Assembly (NCBI RefSeq): GCF_049856295.1
Contig: NZ_JBNDMZ010000004.1
Coordinates: 216,607-280,606 of the forward strand
Length of the DNA: 64,000 nucleotides
From: JB111 sp049856295
GTDB taxonomy: Bacteria; Actinomycetota; Actinomycetes; Actinomycetales; Actinomycetaceae
Direction of reading: 5' to 3'
Positions 34,383 through 46,372 of this stretch are shown piece by piece. Every line of letters begins with the position of its first letter. Position 1 is the stretch's first letter. The position numbers and the translations under genes are program-made. The notes under the pieces are model-generated. The model saw only the letters and a program-made list of their open reading frames with translations. It did not search any database and was not told the DNA's origin.

Positions 34383-34758
34383 GCCCCGGTGCCACGGCGT
34401 CGGTGGTCCGCGTCCGCTCGATCTTCCGGGCGGTGCCGCGCAGCGCCCGCTCGAGGTCGACCGAGAGCTCGGCGGAGGTCGCCCCGGCGGCGCGCGGCAG
34501 GGCGCGGACGACGACCCGCGTGCCCGGCTCGAGGCCGGCGACCCGGTCAGCCATCAGGTGCCGCAGGCGCCGCTTGACCTCCGTGCGGACCACAGCCCCG
34601 CCGACCCCCTTGGAGACGACGAAGCCGACGAGGACGGGGTCCTCGTCGGCGGTCGGTCGCCTGTGGACGACGAGTCGGTCGCTGCCGGCCCGCACGCCCT
34701 TCCGGACGGTCGCGGTGAAGTCGGCCGCGCGGCGCATCCGGTGGTGCGCCGGAAGCAC
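34375..34758 (-). CDS. rnpA: Ribonuclease P protein component
   Basis: A 127-residue RnpA, the protein subunit that helps the RNase P RNA cut tRNA leaders. Typical start MLPAHHRMRRAADFTATVRKG, then VGFVVSKGVGGAVVRTEVKRRLRHLM, where the canonical RNR motif reads RTEVKRRLR. GTG start at 34756-34758, 3 bp after the rpmH stop. It has a longer Thr/Arg C terminus than usual, overlapping the yidD start by 8 bp. Confidence 0.95.
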   Translation of the reverse strand: MLPAHHRMRRAADFTATVRKGVRAGSDRLVVHRRPTADEDPVLVGFVVSKGVGGAVVRTEVKRRLRHLMADRVAGLEPGTRVVVRALPRAAGATSAELSVDLERALRGTARKIERTRTTDAVAPGHA

Positions 34759-34761
34759 GAC

Positions 34762-34899
34762 TCAGGCGGAGAGCTTCGCGCGGCCCTTGGAACGGCGCGC
34801 GGAAAGGATGGCGCGGCCGGCGCGGGTGCGCATCCGCAGACGGAAGCCGTGCACCTTGGACCGGCGACGGTTGTTCGGCTGGAAAGTCCGCTTGCTCAC
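34762..34899 (-). CDS. rpmH: 50S ribosomal protein L34
   Basis: A 45-residue L34 (SKRTFQPNNRRRSKVHGFR, then RAGRAILSARRSKGRAKLSA). GTG start at 34897-34899. First gene of the minus-strand block and divergent from dnaA, the classic boundary of the actinobacterial origin region. The length and sequence are standard for the family. Confidence 0.97.
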   Translation of the reverse strand: MSKRTFQPNNRRRSKVHGFRLRMRTRAGRAILSARRSKGRAKLSA

Positions 34900-35274
34900 G
34901 GCTGGTACCCCTGACGTGTCTCGACGTGCTGGCTGGCCCTGGAGGATCCGACCCCCGCGCTCGAGCCCTGACGGGCGCGCGCACGGGCCCGACCTCGGGC
35001 CCAGGTTTGAGTGGTGTCCACACGAGTGGACGCCCCAGGCTACGGGCGGCGGCCGCACCCGGTCAACGGCGTGCGGGCGTGACCTGTGGAACGTCGTCGT
35101 CCACGGATTGCCCCCCGCCCGCCGGCGCCCGGCTCCGGGATCGGCACGGTGCCGCGCCTCGTGCGCCCCGACCGGATGCGCACAACTGTGGAGAACTATG
35201 TGGATGTGGCCGTTCCGTGACACAGTAAGGGACCCGTCCGGCACCGGTCGGGCGACTGGTGCGCAAGGAGTGGT
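34900..35274. other. rpmH-dnaA intergenic region, part of the likely oriC
   Basis: 375 bases without a gene between divergent rpmH and dnaA, holding both promoters. DnaA-box-like words: GTGTCCACA at 35014-35022 (one mismatch to TTGTCCACA; also part of a GTCCAC-ACGA-GTGGAC inverted repeat) and TTCTCCACA read on the minus strand at 35187-35195. No exact box. In many actinobacteria oriC lies here or between dnaA and dnaN. Confidence 0.55.
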
Positions 35275-36750
35275 GTGGGCGTGGCGGAATCCATCGCCGA
35301 GGCATGGCAGCTCGCCGTCTCGCGTCTCTCGGACAGCGGCGACATCCGCCCGGCGCAGCTCGCCTTCGTCCGTCAGGCCCGGGCCCTGGGGATCATCGAC
35401 GACACGCTGCTGCTCGCCGTCGGCTCGGACCTCGCCAAGGACTACCTCGAGATGCAGGCGCGCGAGCAGATCATCGCCGCGATGTCGCAGATCCACGGCA
35501 GCACGGTCCGGATCGCGGTCACGGTCGACCCCTCGCTGCTCGACGAGCCCACGCCCCCGCGGCCCACCGTCACCGAGCTCCCGGTCCCGCCGAGCGCGGC
35601 CACCCCGCCGCGGTCGGTCCCGCCCGCCGACCGGGGGAACGAGCAGCGCCCCACCCCGGACCGGTCCTCGCAGAGCCGGGGCATCTCGCACGCCGAGGAC
35701 AACGGCGAGCAGGCCTCGCGTCTCAACCCCAAGTTCACGTTCGAGACCTTCGTGTCCGGTTCGTCGAACCGGTTCGCCCACGCGGCGGCGACGGCCGTCG
35801 CCGAGTCGCCGGCGAAGGCCTACAACCCGCTGTTCATCTACGGCGGGTCGGGGCTGGGCAAGACGCACCTGCTGCACTCGATCGGCCACTACGCCCGCAA
35901 CCTCTACCCCGGGATCCGGGTGCGCTACGTGAACTCCGAGGAGTTCACGAACGACTTCATCAACTCGATCCGGGACGACAAGGCCGAGTCGTTCCAGCGT
36001 CGCTACCGCAACGTCGACGTCCTGCTCATCGACGACATCCAGTTCCTCGGCGGCAAGGAGCAGACGGTCGAGGAGTTCTTCCACACCTTCAACACGCTGC
36101 ACAACGACTCCAAGCAGGTGGTCATCACCTCGGACGTCCCGCCCAAGCAGCTCAACGGTTTCGAGCAGCGGCTCGTCTCGCGCTTCGAGTGGGGGCTGCT
36201 CACGGACGTCCAGCCGCCCGACCTCGAGACGCGCATCGCGATCCTGCGCAAGAAGGCGGAGAACGACGGCCTCAACGCCGCGCCCGAGGTGCTCGAGTAC
36301 ATCGCGTCCCGGATCTCGACCAACATCCGCGAGCTCGAGGGCGCCCTCATCCGCGTGACCGCATTCGCCAACCTCAACGGGCAGGACGTCGACCGGCCGC
36401 TCGCCGAGATGGTCCTCAAGGACATCATCACGGACCCCGCGAGCGAGGAGATCACGCCGAGCCTCATCATGGCGCAGACGGCGGACTACTTCTCGATCTC
36501 GCTCGAGGCCCTCACCTCCGCCGACCGCTCCCGCGTCCTCGTCACCGCGCGGCAGATCGCGATGTACCTGTGCCGCGAGCTCACCCAGCTCTCGCTGCCC
36601 AAGATCGGCCAGCTGTTCGGCGGGCGCGACCACACGACCGTCATGCACGCCAACCGCAAGATCAAGGACCTCATGGCGGAGAAGCGCCAGATCTACAACC
36701 AGGTCTCCGAGCTCACCGCCCGCATCAAGACCCGCGCCCGCGAGGGGTGA
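35275..36750 (+). CDS. dnaA: Chromosomal replication initiator protein DnaA
   Basis: A 491-residue DnaA that opens oriC. Domain I (about 1-85), a Pro/Thr/Ser-rich domain II, AAA+ domain III with Walker A GGSGLGKTHLLH and Walker B VLLIDDIQFLGGKE, and DNA-binding domain IV with the signature LCRELTQLSLPKIGQLFGGRDHTTVMHA in pieces at the expected place near the C terminus. The GTG at 35275 is 4 nt after AAGGAG; a second GTG at 35281 is 10 nt after it, so either could start translation. Long intergenic gaps lie on both sides. Confidence 0.96.
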   Translation: MGVAESIAEAWQLAVSRLSDSGDIRPAQLAFVRQARALGIIDDTLLLAVGSDLAKDYLEMQAREQIIAAMSQIHGSTVRIAVTVDPSLLDEPTPPRPTVTELPVPPSAATPPRSVPPADRGNEQRPTPDRSSQSRGISHAEDNGEQASRLNPKFTFETFVSGSSNRFAHAAATAVAESPAKAYNPLFIYGGSGLGKTHLLHSIGHYARNLYPGIRVRYVNSEEFTNDFINSIRDDKAESFQRRYRNVDVLLIDDIQFLGGKEQTVEEFFHTFNTLHNDSKQVVITSDVPPKQLNGFEQRLVSRFEWGLLTDVQPPDLETRIAILRKKAENDGLNAAPEVLEYIASRISTNIRELEGALIRVTAFANLNGQDVDRPLAEMVLKDIITDPASEEITPSLIMAQTADYFSISLEALTSADRSRVLVTARQIAMYLCRELTQLSLPKIGQLFGGRDHTTVMHANRKIKDLMAEKRQIYNQVSELTARIKTRAREG

Positions 36751-37195
36751 CGTCGGCCGCGGCGGTGAGAACCACACCACCGGCCGGCCGTGTGGACGAG
36801 CCTGTGGGTCGGCGTGGACGAGCGGGCCCCGATCCGTGCACGAGCTGGGGACGACGGCGCCGTCCCCGTGGACGGACGAATGACATCCACGGACCGTGTC
36901 ATTCGTCCACGCCGCCGTCCGCAGCGTCGTCCACATGAATGACAAGCCTCTGACCAGGCACGACGACGATGATCCCCAGGTTCCACAGGTGCGATGACGA
37001 TGACGAACCCTAGATCTCGGACTTTGTCGTTCATCCGCACATGCCGACGATCCCCCCTCGGACCGACATCGACCGTCCCTCTCCCCAGCCGCCCCCGCCA
37101 CCGACCGCAAGGAGCTCCCGAGCACGTAAGGTGTGCGGTGCGCCGCACCCTCGCCGATGGAGAGCGCAACCAGTCTTGAGAGAAAGTGATCCACC
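36751..37195. other. dnaA-dnaN intergenic region, oriC candidate
   Basis: 445 gene-free bases. TCGTCCACA (one mismatch to the actinobacterial DnaA box) occurs reversed at 36791-36799 and directly at 36927-36935; weaker relatives fill the interval. A 12-bp inverted repeat (36874-36885 with 36897-36908) and a stretch of lower G+C around 36960-37040 could assist opening. Also holds the dnaN promoter. Confidence 0.6.
36874..36908. repeat. Inverted repeat GGACGAATGACA / TGTCATTCGTCC in the dnaA-dnaN gap
   Basis: 12-bp perfect arms at 36874-36885 and 36897-36908 around an 11-base loop. A further partial copy (GAATGACA) is at 36937-36944 and a relative (TGTCGTTCATCC) near 37025. The same word occurs again at 60.7 kb. 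Confidence 0.8.
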
Positions 37196-38326
37196 GTGAA
37201 GTTCAGGGTTGACCGCGACGTCCTGGCCGAGGCCGTGTCCTGGACGGCACGCTCGCTGCCGGCACGTCCCCCCGTCCCCGTCCTCGCCGGTGTCCGCATC
37301 GAGGCGGCCGACGGGCAGCTGACGCTCGCCACCTTCGACTACGAGATCTCCGCGAGGTCGGTGGTCGAGGCCGAGGTCGAGACGCCCGGGACGGTCCTCG
37401 TGGTGGGGCGCCTGCTCGCCGACATCTGCCGCTCGCTGCCGGCGCGGCCGGTCGACGTCGACGTCGACGGCACCCGCGTCACGCTCACCTGCGGCGCCTC
37501 GCGGTTCACCCTGACGTCCATGCCCGTCGAGGAGTACCCGGCGCTGCCGGCGATGCCGGACACGGCGGGCACCATCGACGCCGATGTGCTGGCCGAGGCC
37601 GTGGCCCAGGTGACGACCGCAGCGTCCCGCGACGAGACGCTGCCGCTGCTCACCGGCGTCCGCGTCGAGATCGAGGGCGACACGATCACGCTGCTCGCCA
37701 CCGACCGGTACCGGCTCGCGATGCGTGAGCTGCCCTGGCACCCCGCCGGGGACGAGCCGGTCTCCGCCGTCGCGCTCGTCCGCGCCCGCACGCTCTCCGA
37801 CGTCGCGAAGTCGCTGACCTCCGCGGGGGCGGTCGAGGTCGACCTCGACACCTCCGGCGCCGGATCGCTCATCGGCTTCGAGGCCGGCGGCCGCCGCACG
37901 ACCTCGCTGCTCGTGGACGGCGACTACCCGCCGGTGCGCCGCCTCTTCCCCGACGAGACGCCGACCCACGCGGTCGTCGACGCGGCCGAGCTCATCGCCG
38001 CCGCCAAGCGCGTGAGCCTCGTGGCCGAGCGCAACACCCCGATCCGCCTGTCGTTCACCGAGGGGCAGGTCGTCCTCGAGGCCGGGCAGGGGGACGACGC
38101 GCAGGCGTCGGAGGCCCTCGAGGCCACCCTCGTCGGCGAGCCGATCACGACCGCGTTCAACCCGGTCTACCTGCTCGACGGCCTCGGCGCGCTCACGCGC
38201 CCGCTCGCCCGCCTCTCCTTCACCCACCCCTCCAAGCCGGCGACCCTCACGGGACAGGACGAGGCCGACGGCGAGGACTCCGGAGAGTTCCGCTACCTCC
38301 TCATGCCCATCCGCTTCGCCGGCTGA
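37196..38326 (+). CDS. dnaN: DNA polymerase III beta subunit (sliding clamp)
   Basis: A 376-residue clamp that tethers the polymerase to DNA. It opens KFRVDRDVLAEAVSWTARSLPARPPVPVL, contains LLATDRYRLAMRELPW (the clamp signature) and ends YLLMPIRFAG, the normal C terminus. GTG start at 37196; the Shine-Dalgarno (AGAAAG) is weak. First gene of the dnaN-gnd-recF-dciA run. Confidence 0.96.
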   Translation: MKFRVDRDVLAEAVSWTARSLPARPPVPVLAGVRIEAADGQLTLATFDYEISARSVVEAEVETPGTVLVVGRLLADICRSLPARPVDVDVDGTRVTLTCGASRFTLTSMPVEEYPALPAMPDTAGTIDADVLAEAVAQVTTAASRDETLPLLTGVRVEIEGDTITLLATDRYRLAMRELPWHPAGDEPVSAVALVRARTLSDVAKSLTSAGAVEVDLDTSGAGSLIGFEAGGRRTTSLLVDGDYPPVRRLFPDETPTHAVVDAAELIAAAKRVSLVAERNTPIRLSFTEGQVVLEAGQGDDAQASEALEATLVGEPITTAFNPVYLLDGLGALTRPLARLSFTHPSKPATLTGQDEADGEDSGEFRYLLMPIRFAG

Positions 38327-38352
38327 TCGGCCGGTCAGACGAAGGAGTTCGC

Positions 38353-39279
<927 letters not shown>

Positions 39280-40533
39280 GTGCGGGTCACCGACCTCGCG
39301 CTGAGCGACTTCCGCTCCTACCGCGAGCTCGTGCTGGCCCTCGAGCCGGGAGTCACGGCGTTCGTCGGACCCAACGGGCAGGGCAAGACGAACATCGTCG
39401 AGGCCGTCGGCTACCTCGCCACCTTCAGCTCGCACCGCGTCGCGGCGGACACGGCGCTCGTCCGCCGAGGGACGCCCGGCGCCGTCGTGCGGGCGAAGGT
39501 GCGTGACGACGACCGGGACACCCTCCTCGAGGTGGAGATCATCGCCGGCCGGGCCAACCGCGCGCGGCTCGACCGGCACCCCGCCCGCCCGCGGGACCTG
39601 CTCGGGCACCTGCGGCTCGTCGTGTTCGCGCCCGAGGACCTCGAGCTCGTCCGCGGCGACCCCTCGGGGCGGCGGCGGTACCTCGACGACCTCCTCGTCC
39701 AGCTGCGCCCGCGACTGTCCGAGGTGCGTCAGCGCTACGACCGGGTCCTGCGTCAACGCGTCGCGCTGCTGAAGTCCGCCGGGGCCGCCGCCCGTGCGGG
39801 TCGCAGCGTCGACCTGTCCACACTGGACGTGTGGGACGCCCAGCTCGCCGAGGCCGGTGCCGAGATCGTCGCCGCGCGCGCGGACCTCGTCGCGCGCCTG
39901 CGTCCCCACGTCGCCGAGGCGTACGAGCAGGTCTCGGGCGGGCAGGGGGAGGCGCGGATCGACGCGCGGACCTCGCTGGTGGGTGCCGAGGGCGGGCCCG
40001 ACCCGGACGCGGCAGTCCTCGCCGGGGTCACGGGGCCGGACACCGTCGACGACGACGCCGCCCGCGCGGCTCGCGACCGCGCGGCCGAGCTCGAGGCCGC
40101 GCTCATGGAACCGGCCGCCGTCGCCGAGCGGATGCTCGCCGCCCTGGGGGAGGCCCGCCCGCGGGAGGTCGAGCGGGGCGTGTGCCTCGTCGGCCCGCAC
40201 CGCGACGACCTCGCCCTCGCCCTCGGTCCGCTGCCGGCGCGCGGGTACGCGAGCCACGGCGAGTCCTGGTCCTACGCCCTCGCGCTGCGGCTGGCCGCCT
40301 GGCGGGTCCTGCGCGACGCCGCGGCCGAGACCGGTGGGGGCGACCCGGTACTCGTCCTCGACGACGTCTTCGCCGAGCTCGACTCCCGCCGGCGCAGCAG
40401 GCTCGCCGGCATGGTCGCCGAGGCCGAGCAGGTGCTGCTGACCGCCGCCGTCGACGAGGACGTTCCCGAGGAGCTCGCCGGCACCCGGGTCGACGTCGCC
40501 GACGGGACCGCGACCGTGCGAGGTGCGGCATGA
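39280..40533 (+). CDS. recF: DNA replication and repair protein RecF
   Basis: A 417-residue SMC-like ATPase that helps load RecA at gaps. Walker A in FVGPNGQGKTNIVEAVGYLA, then RPRDLLGHLRLVVFAPEDLELV and RRYLDDLL, the signature-like region SHGESWSYALALRLA, and Walker B VLVLDDVFAELDSRRR. GTG at 39280 follows the gnd stop without any gap. Slightly longer than average because of loops around residues 165-180 and 235-265. Confidence 0.95.
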   Translation: MRVTDLALSDFRSYRELVLALEPGVTAFVGPNGQGKTNIVEAVGYLATFSSHRVAADTALVRRGTPGAVVRAKVRDDDRDTLLEVEIIAGRANRARLDRHPARPRDLLGHLRLVVFAPEDLELVRGDPSGRRRYLDDLLVQLRPRLSEVRQRYDRVLRQRVALLKSAGAAARAGRSVDLSTLDVWDAQLAEAGAEIVAARADLVARLRPHVAEAYEQVSGGQGEARIDARTSLVGAEGGPDPDAAVLAGVTGPDTVDDDAARAARDRAAELEAALMEPAAVAERMLAALGEARPREVERGVCLVGPHRDDLALALGPLPARGYASHGESWSYALALRLAAWRVLRDAAAETGGGDPVLVLDDVFAELDSRRRSRLAGMVAEAEQVLLTAAVDEDVPEELAGTRVDVADGTATVRGAA

Positions 40534-41177
40534 GCGCCGACGGGCCGACCACGGGCGAAGACGTCGACGCGGCGGACGTCCTGCCCGCCTCGCCCGACGC
40601 GCTCGCGCACGCCGTGCTCGCGCGTGCGCGCGCTGCAGCATGGGACAAGGGGCTGCGCACCACGCCCGCCCCTCGTCGTCGTGGGGGGTGGGTGCGCGGA
40701 GGGCCGGACGACACGGACGACACCGACGACGGGACGGCGCCGCAGGAGAGCGGGTCCGGCCGGCCGTGGCGCCCGGGGCCCGGACTCGGGTGGGCCGGCT
40801 CAGGATCCTCGCCGTCCCGCCGGGACCCCCAGCTCCTCGGCAGCATCGGGGCGCAGCTCGTGCGACGTCGGGGCTGGGGACGCGAGCTCTCCCTCGCGAC
40901 CGTCGTCACCAGGTGGCGGGAGATCGTCGGCGAACAGGTCGCGGACCACTGCGAGGTCGAGACCTTCGCCGAGGGGGAGCTCGTCCTGCGCACGTCGTCG
41001 ACCGCGTGGGCGACCCAGGTGCGGCTGCTGCTCCCGCAGCTCGAGCGGCGGATCGAGGAGGAGGCCGGCGCCGGGACGGTCACGTCGATCACCGTGCTCG
41101 GACCGGGCGGCCCGAGCTGGAAGCACGGCCGGTTCGCCGTGCGCGGGGGGCGGGGGCCACGCGACACGTACGGCTGA
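40530..41177 (+). CDS. dciA: DciA family (DUF721) helicase-loading protein
   Basis: A 215-residue protein. The C-terminal ~110 residues are the DUF721/DciA domain (IGAQLVRRRGWGRELSLATVVTRWREIVGEQVADHC, then LVLRTSSTAWATQVRLLLPQL). DciA is the widespread ancestral partner that delivers the DnaB helicase in bacteria lacking DnaC/DnaI. The first ~100 residues are poorly conserved, with a DDTDDTDD stretch. ATG overlaps the recF stop (ATGA). Located between recF and gyrB as in most actinobacteria. Confidence 0.92.
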   Translation: MSADGPTTGEDVDAADVLPASPDALAHAVLARARAAAWDKGLRTTPAPRRRGGWVRGGPDDTDDTDDGTAPQESGSGRPWRPGPGLGWAGSGSSPSRRDPQLLGSIGAQLVRRRGWGRELSLATVVTRWREIVGEQVADHCEVETFAEGELVLRTSSTAWATQVRLLLPQLERRIEEEAGAGTVTSITVLGPGGPSWKHGRFAVRGGRGPRDTYG

Positions 41178-41312
41178 CCCTCGCTCGCCGGCAGCGGCGT
41201 GCGACACCGTGGATGCGGCTGCGAGCAGTGGCGGGGACGCGGGGCGGCGGGGCTCGCGGCGCGGTGGCGCGCGGTCCCGACGATCCCGCGGACCGGCGTG
41301 GGACATAACACC

Positions 41313-41372
41313 CCACAGCCTGTGGACACAGCCTGTGGATGATTGGGTGGTGAGCGCTGTCCGCGGTAGAAT
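41313..41372 (+). promoter_or_regulatory. gyrB promoter with overlapping CTGTGG repeats
   Basis: The 310-bp dciA-gyrB gap holds no gene. -10 TAGAAT at 41367-41372 and a -35-like TTGGGT at 41343-41348 with 18 bp between. Immediately upstream lie the palindrome CCACAG-C-CTGTGG (41313-41325) and a 12-bp direct repeat ACAGCCTGTGGA (41315-41326 and 41328-41339); TCATCCACA, read on the minus strand at 41334-41342, is one mismatch from a DnaA box. Confidence 0.65.
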
Positions 41373-41487
41373 CCCCTGACCGGTCCGGCGTCGTCCGGGG
41401 CAGCGCGCCCCGGGGTCGGACACGAGGCGACCGAGGGGGCGGGCACCCGTCCCCGTGTCGTTCGAGAGCCGAGGAGAACCGTCGACC

Positions 41488-43602
<2,115 letters not shown>

Positions 43603-43702
43603 CCCCGCGGTCCCCGTCCGCCCCAGCCGGGCCGGGACCCCGAGCCGCGCACCGCCGTCGCGGCCCCCACCCTCTGGCACACCAGCCGACCGAAGGACAC
43701 CA

Positions 43703-46372
43703 GTGAGCGAGACACCCGAGCAGACCGGCGTGACGCAGGTCGACCTGCAGGACGAGATGCAGAGGTCGTACCTCGACTACGCCATGAGCGTCATCGTGGG
43801 ACGCGCGCTGCCCGACGTGCGTGACGGCCTCAAGCCCGTGCACCGCCGGGTCATCTACGCGATGTACAACGGCGGCTACCGTCCCGAGTCGGCGTTCTCG
43901 AAGTCGACCCGCGTGGTCGGCGACGTCATGGGGACGTTCCACCCGCACGGCGACGGCGCCATCTACGACACGCTCGTGCGCCTCGTCCAGCACTGGACGA
44001 TGCGGTACCCGCTCGCCGCCGGGCAGGGCAACTTCGGCTCGCCCGGCGACCAGGGCGCCGCCGCCCACCGGTACACCGAGGTCCGGATGGCCCCGCTGGC
44101 GATGGAGATGGTCCGGGACATCACCTCCGGAACCGTCGACTTCCAGGCGAACTACGACGGCCGCGACTCCGAGCCGGTCGTCCTGCCGGCGCGCTTCCCC
44201 AACCTGCTCGTCAACGGCTCCGAGGGCATCGCGGTCGGCATGGCCACCCGCATCCCGCCGCACAACATGCGGGAGGTGGCGGCCGGCGTCCAGTGGTACC
44301 TGGAGAACCCGGACGCCACCAAGGAGCAGCTGCTCGGCGAGCTCATGCAGCGCATCAAGGGCCCGGACTTCCCGACCGGCGCCACGATCCTCGGCACGCG
44401 CGGCATCGAGGAGGCGTACCGCACCGGACGCGGCTCGATCGTCCAGCGCGCGGTCGTCGAGGTCGAGGAGATCGACGGGCGCACCTGCCTCGTCGCCACC
44501 GAGCTGCCGTACCAGGTCAACCCCGACCGGCTGCTGGAGAAGATCGCCGAGTCGGTGAGCGACGGCCGTGCCCCTGGCATCGCCGACGTCCGGGACGAGA
44601 CCTCCTCGCGGACCGGCACGCGTCTCGTCGTCGTCCTCAAGCGGGACGCCGTCGCGAAGGTCGTGCTCAACAACCTCTACAAGCACACCCAGCTGCAGAC
44701 GAACTTCCCGGCGAACATGCTCGCCCTCGTCGACGGTGTCCCGCGCACGCTCTCCCTCGACGGGTTCGTGCGCCACTGGGTCACCCACCAGCTCGAGGTC
44801 GTTCGTCGTCGTGCGGAGTTCGAGCTCGGCGAGGCGCAGAAGAGGATGCACATCCTCACCGGCTACCTCAAGGCGCTCGACGCTCTCGACGAGGTCATCG
44901 CGCTCATCCGCCGCTCGCCCACCGCGGACGACGCGCGCACGGGCCTGATGGACCTGCTCGAGATCGACACCGACCAGGCGGACGCGATCCTCGCCCTCCA
45001 GCTCCGCCGGCTCGCCGCGCTCGAGCGGCAGAAGATCCTCGACGAGCACGCCGCGCTCGCCGCGAAGATCGAGGACCTCGAGGACATCATCGCCAGGCCC
45101 GAGCGGCAGCGGACGATCGTGTCCGAGGAGCTCGCGGCCATCGTCGAGCGCTACGGCGACGACCGACGCACGACCATCCTCCCGTTCGACGGTGAGATGA
45201 CGGTCGAGGACCTCATCCCGCGCGAGGACGTCGTCGTGACGATCACCCGCGGCGGGTACGTCAAGCGCACCCGCACGGACTCCTACCGGGCGCAGCGGCG
45301 CGGTGGCAAGGGCATCCGTGGGACGCAGCTGCGGGAGGACGACGTCGTCGAGCACTTCGGCGTCACCTCCACGCACAACTGGCAGCTGTTCTTCACCACG
45401 CTCGGCCGCGTCTACCGCGCCAAGGGCTACGAGCTGCCCGAGGGCGGGCGTGACTCCAAGGGCCAGCACGTGGCCAACCTCCTGGCGTTCCAGCCGGGCG
45501 AGTCGATCGCGTCCGTGGTCGACATCGCCGACTACCAGGCCGCGGACTACCTCGTGCTCGCCACCGAGCGGGGCCTGGTGAAGAAGACCCGGCTGTCCGA
45601 CTACGAGTCGGCCCGCCAGGGCGGCCTCATCGCCATCAACCTGCGCGAGAACGGCGACGGCGAGCCCGACCGCGTGATCGCCGCGCGGCTCGTCGACGAG
45701 GGCGACGACGTGCTGCTCGTGTCGAAGAAGGGCCAGTCCCTGCGCTTCACGGCCACCGACGACGCCCTGCGCGCCACCGGCCGCGCCACCTCCGGCGTCA
45801 CCGGCATGAAGTTCAGGGACGGCGACCACCTGCTGTCGATGGACGTCGTCCACCCCGGCGACCAGGTCTTCGTCGTCACCGAGGGCGGCTTCGCCAAGCG
45901 CACCGAGGTCGAGGAGTACCGGGTGCAGGGCCGTGGCGGCCTCGGCATCAAGGTGGCCAACCTCGTCGAGGCGCGCGGCGACCTCGTCGCCACCCTCACG
46001 GTCACCGACGACGACGAGGTCCTCGTCATCATGGCCGGCGGAAAGATCGTGCGCTCGCGGGTCGACGAGGTCCGGCTCACCGGCCGCAACACCCAGGGCG
46101 TCTCGTTCGCCCGGGTCGACGACGGGGACCGCATCATCGCCGTGGCGAAGAACGCTGAGCGCGAGGTCGCCGAGGAGGTCGAGCGCATCGAGGCGGACGC
46201 GGAGACCGAGACCGAGACCGGCGCCGAGACCGGCGAGACTGCCGACGCCGGCGAGAACCGCGACTCCGGTGAGAACGGGGCCACCCCGTCCCCGGCAGCG
46301 GACGACGAGCGGGTAGCGTCTGGCGAGCAGGTGCCGGGGGTCGGCACCGACGACGACGGAGGTGACGCGTGA
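43703..46372 (+). CDS. gyrA: DNA gyrase subunit A
   Basis: An 889-residue cleavage/rejoining subunit. Catalytic Tyr124 lies in AAHRYTEVRM; the GyrA box is QRRGGKGI; six beta-pinwheel repeats follow. The quinolone-resistance region reads HPHGDGAIYDTL: Gly85 stands where E. coli has Ser83, while the Asp87 equivalent (Asp89) is kept. The last ~65 residues are an acidic Glu/Thr/Gly-rich tail. GTG start at 43703 with GAAGGA upstream. Its stop overlaps the next start (GTGA). Confidence 0.96.
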   Translation: MSETPEQTGVTQVDLQDEMQRSYLDYAMSVIVGRALPDVRDGLKPVHRRVIYAMYNGGYRPESAFSKSTRVVGDVMGTFHPHGDGAIYDTLVRLVQHWTMRYPLAAGQGNFGSPGDQGAAAHRYTEVRMAPLAMEMVRDITSGTVDFQANYDGRDSEPVVLPARFPNLLVNGSEGIAVGMATRIPPHNMREVAAGVQWYLENPDATKEQLLGELMQRIKGPDFPTGATILGTRGIEEAYRTGRGSIVQRAVVEVEEIDGRTCLVATELPYQVNPDRLLEKIAESVSDGRAPGIADVRDETSSRTGTRLVVVLKRDAVAKVVLNNLYKHTQLQTNFPANMLALVDGVPRTLSLDGFVRHWVTHQLEVVRRRAEFELGEAQKRMHILTGYLKALDALDEVIALIRRSPTADDARTGLMDLLEIDTDQADAILALQLRRLAALERQKILDEHAALAAKIEDLEDIIARPERQRTIVSEELAAIVERYGDDRRTTILPFDGEMTVEDLIPREDVVVTITRGGYVKRTRTDSYRAQRRGGKGIRGTQLREDDVVEHFGVTSTHNWQLFFTTLGRVYRAKGYELPEGGRDSKGQHVANLLAFQPGESIASVVDIADYQAADYLVLATERGLVKKTRLSDYESARQGGLIAINLRENGDGEPDRVIAARLVDEGDDVLLVSKKGQSLRFTATDDALRATGRATSGVTGMKFRDGDHLLSMDVVHPGDQVFVVTEGGFAKRTEVEEYRVQGRGGLGIKVANLVEARGDLVATLTVTDDDEVLVIMAGGKIVRSRVDEVRLTGRNTQGVSFARVDDGDRIIAVAKNAEREVAEEVERIEADAETETETGAETGETADAGENRDSGENGATPSPAADDERVASGEQVPGVGTDDDGGDA

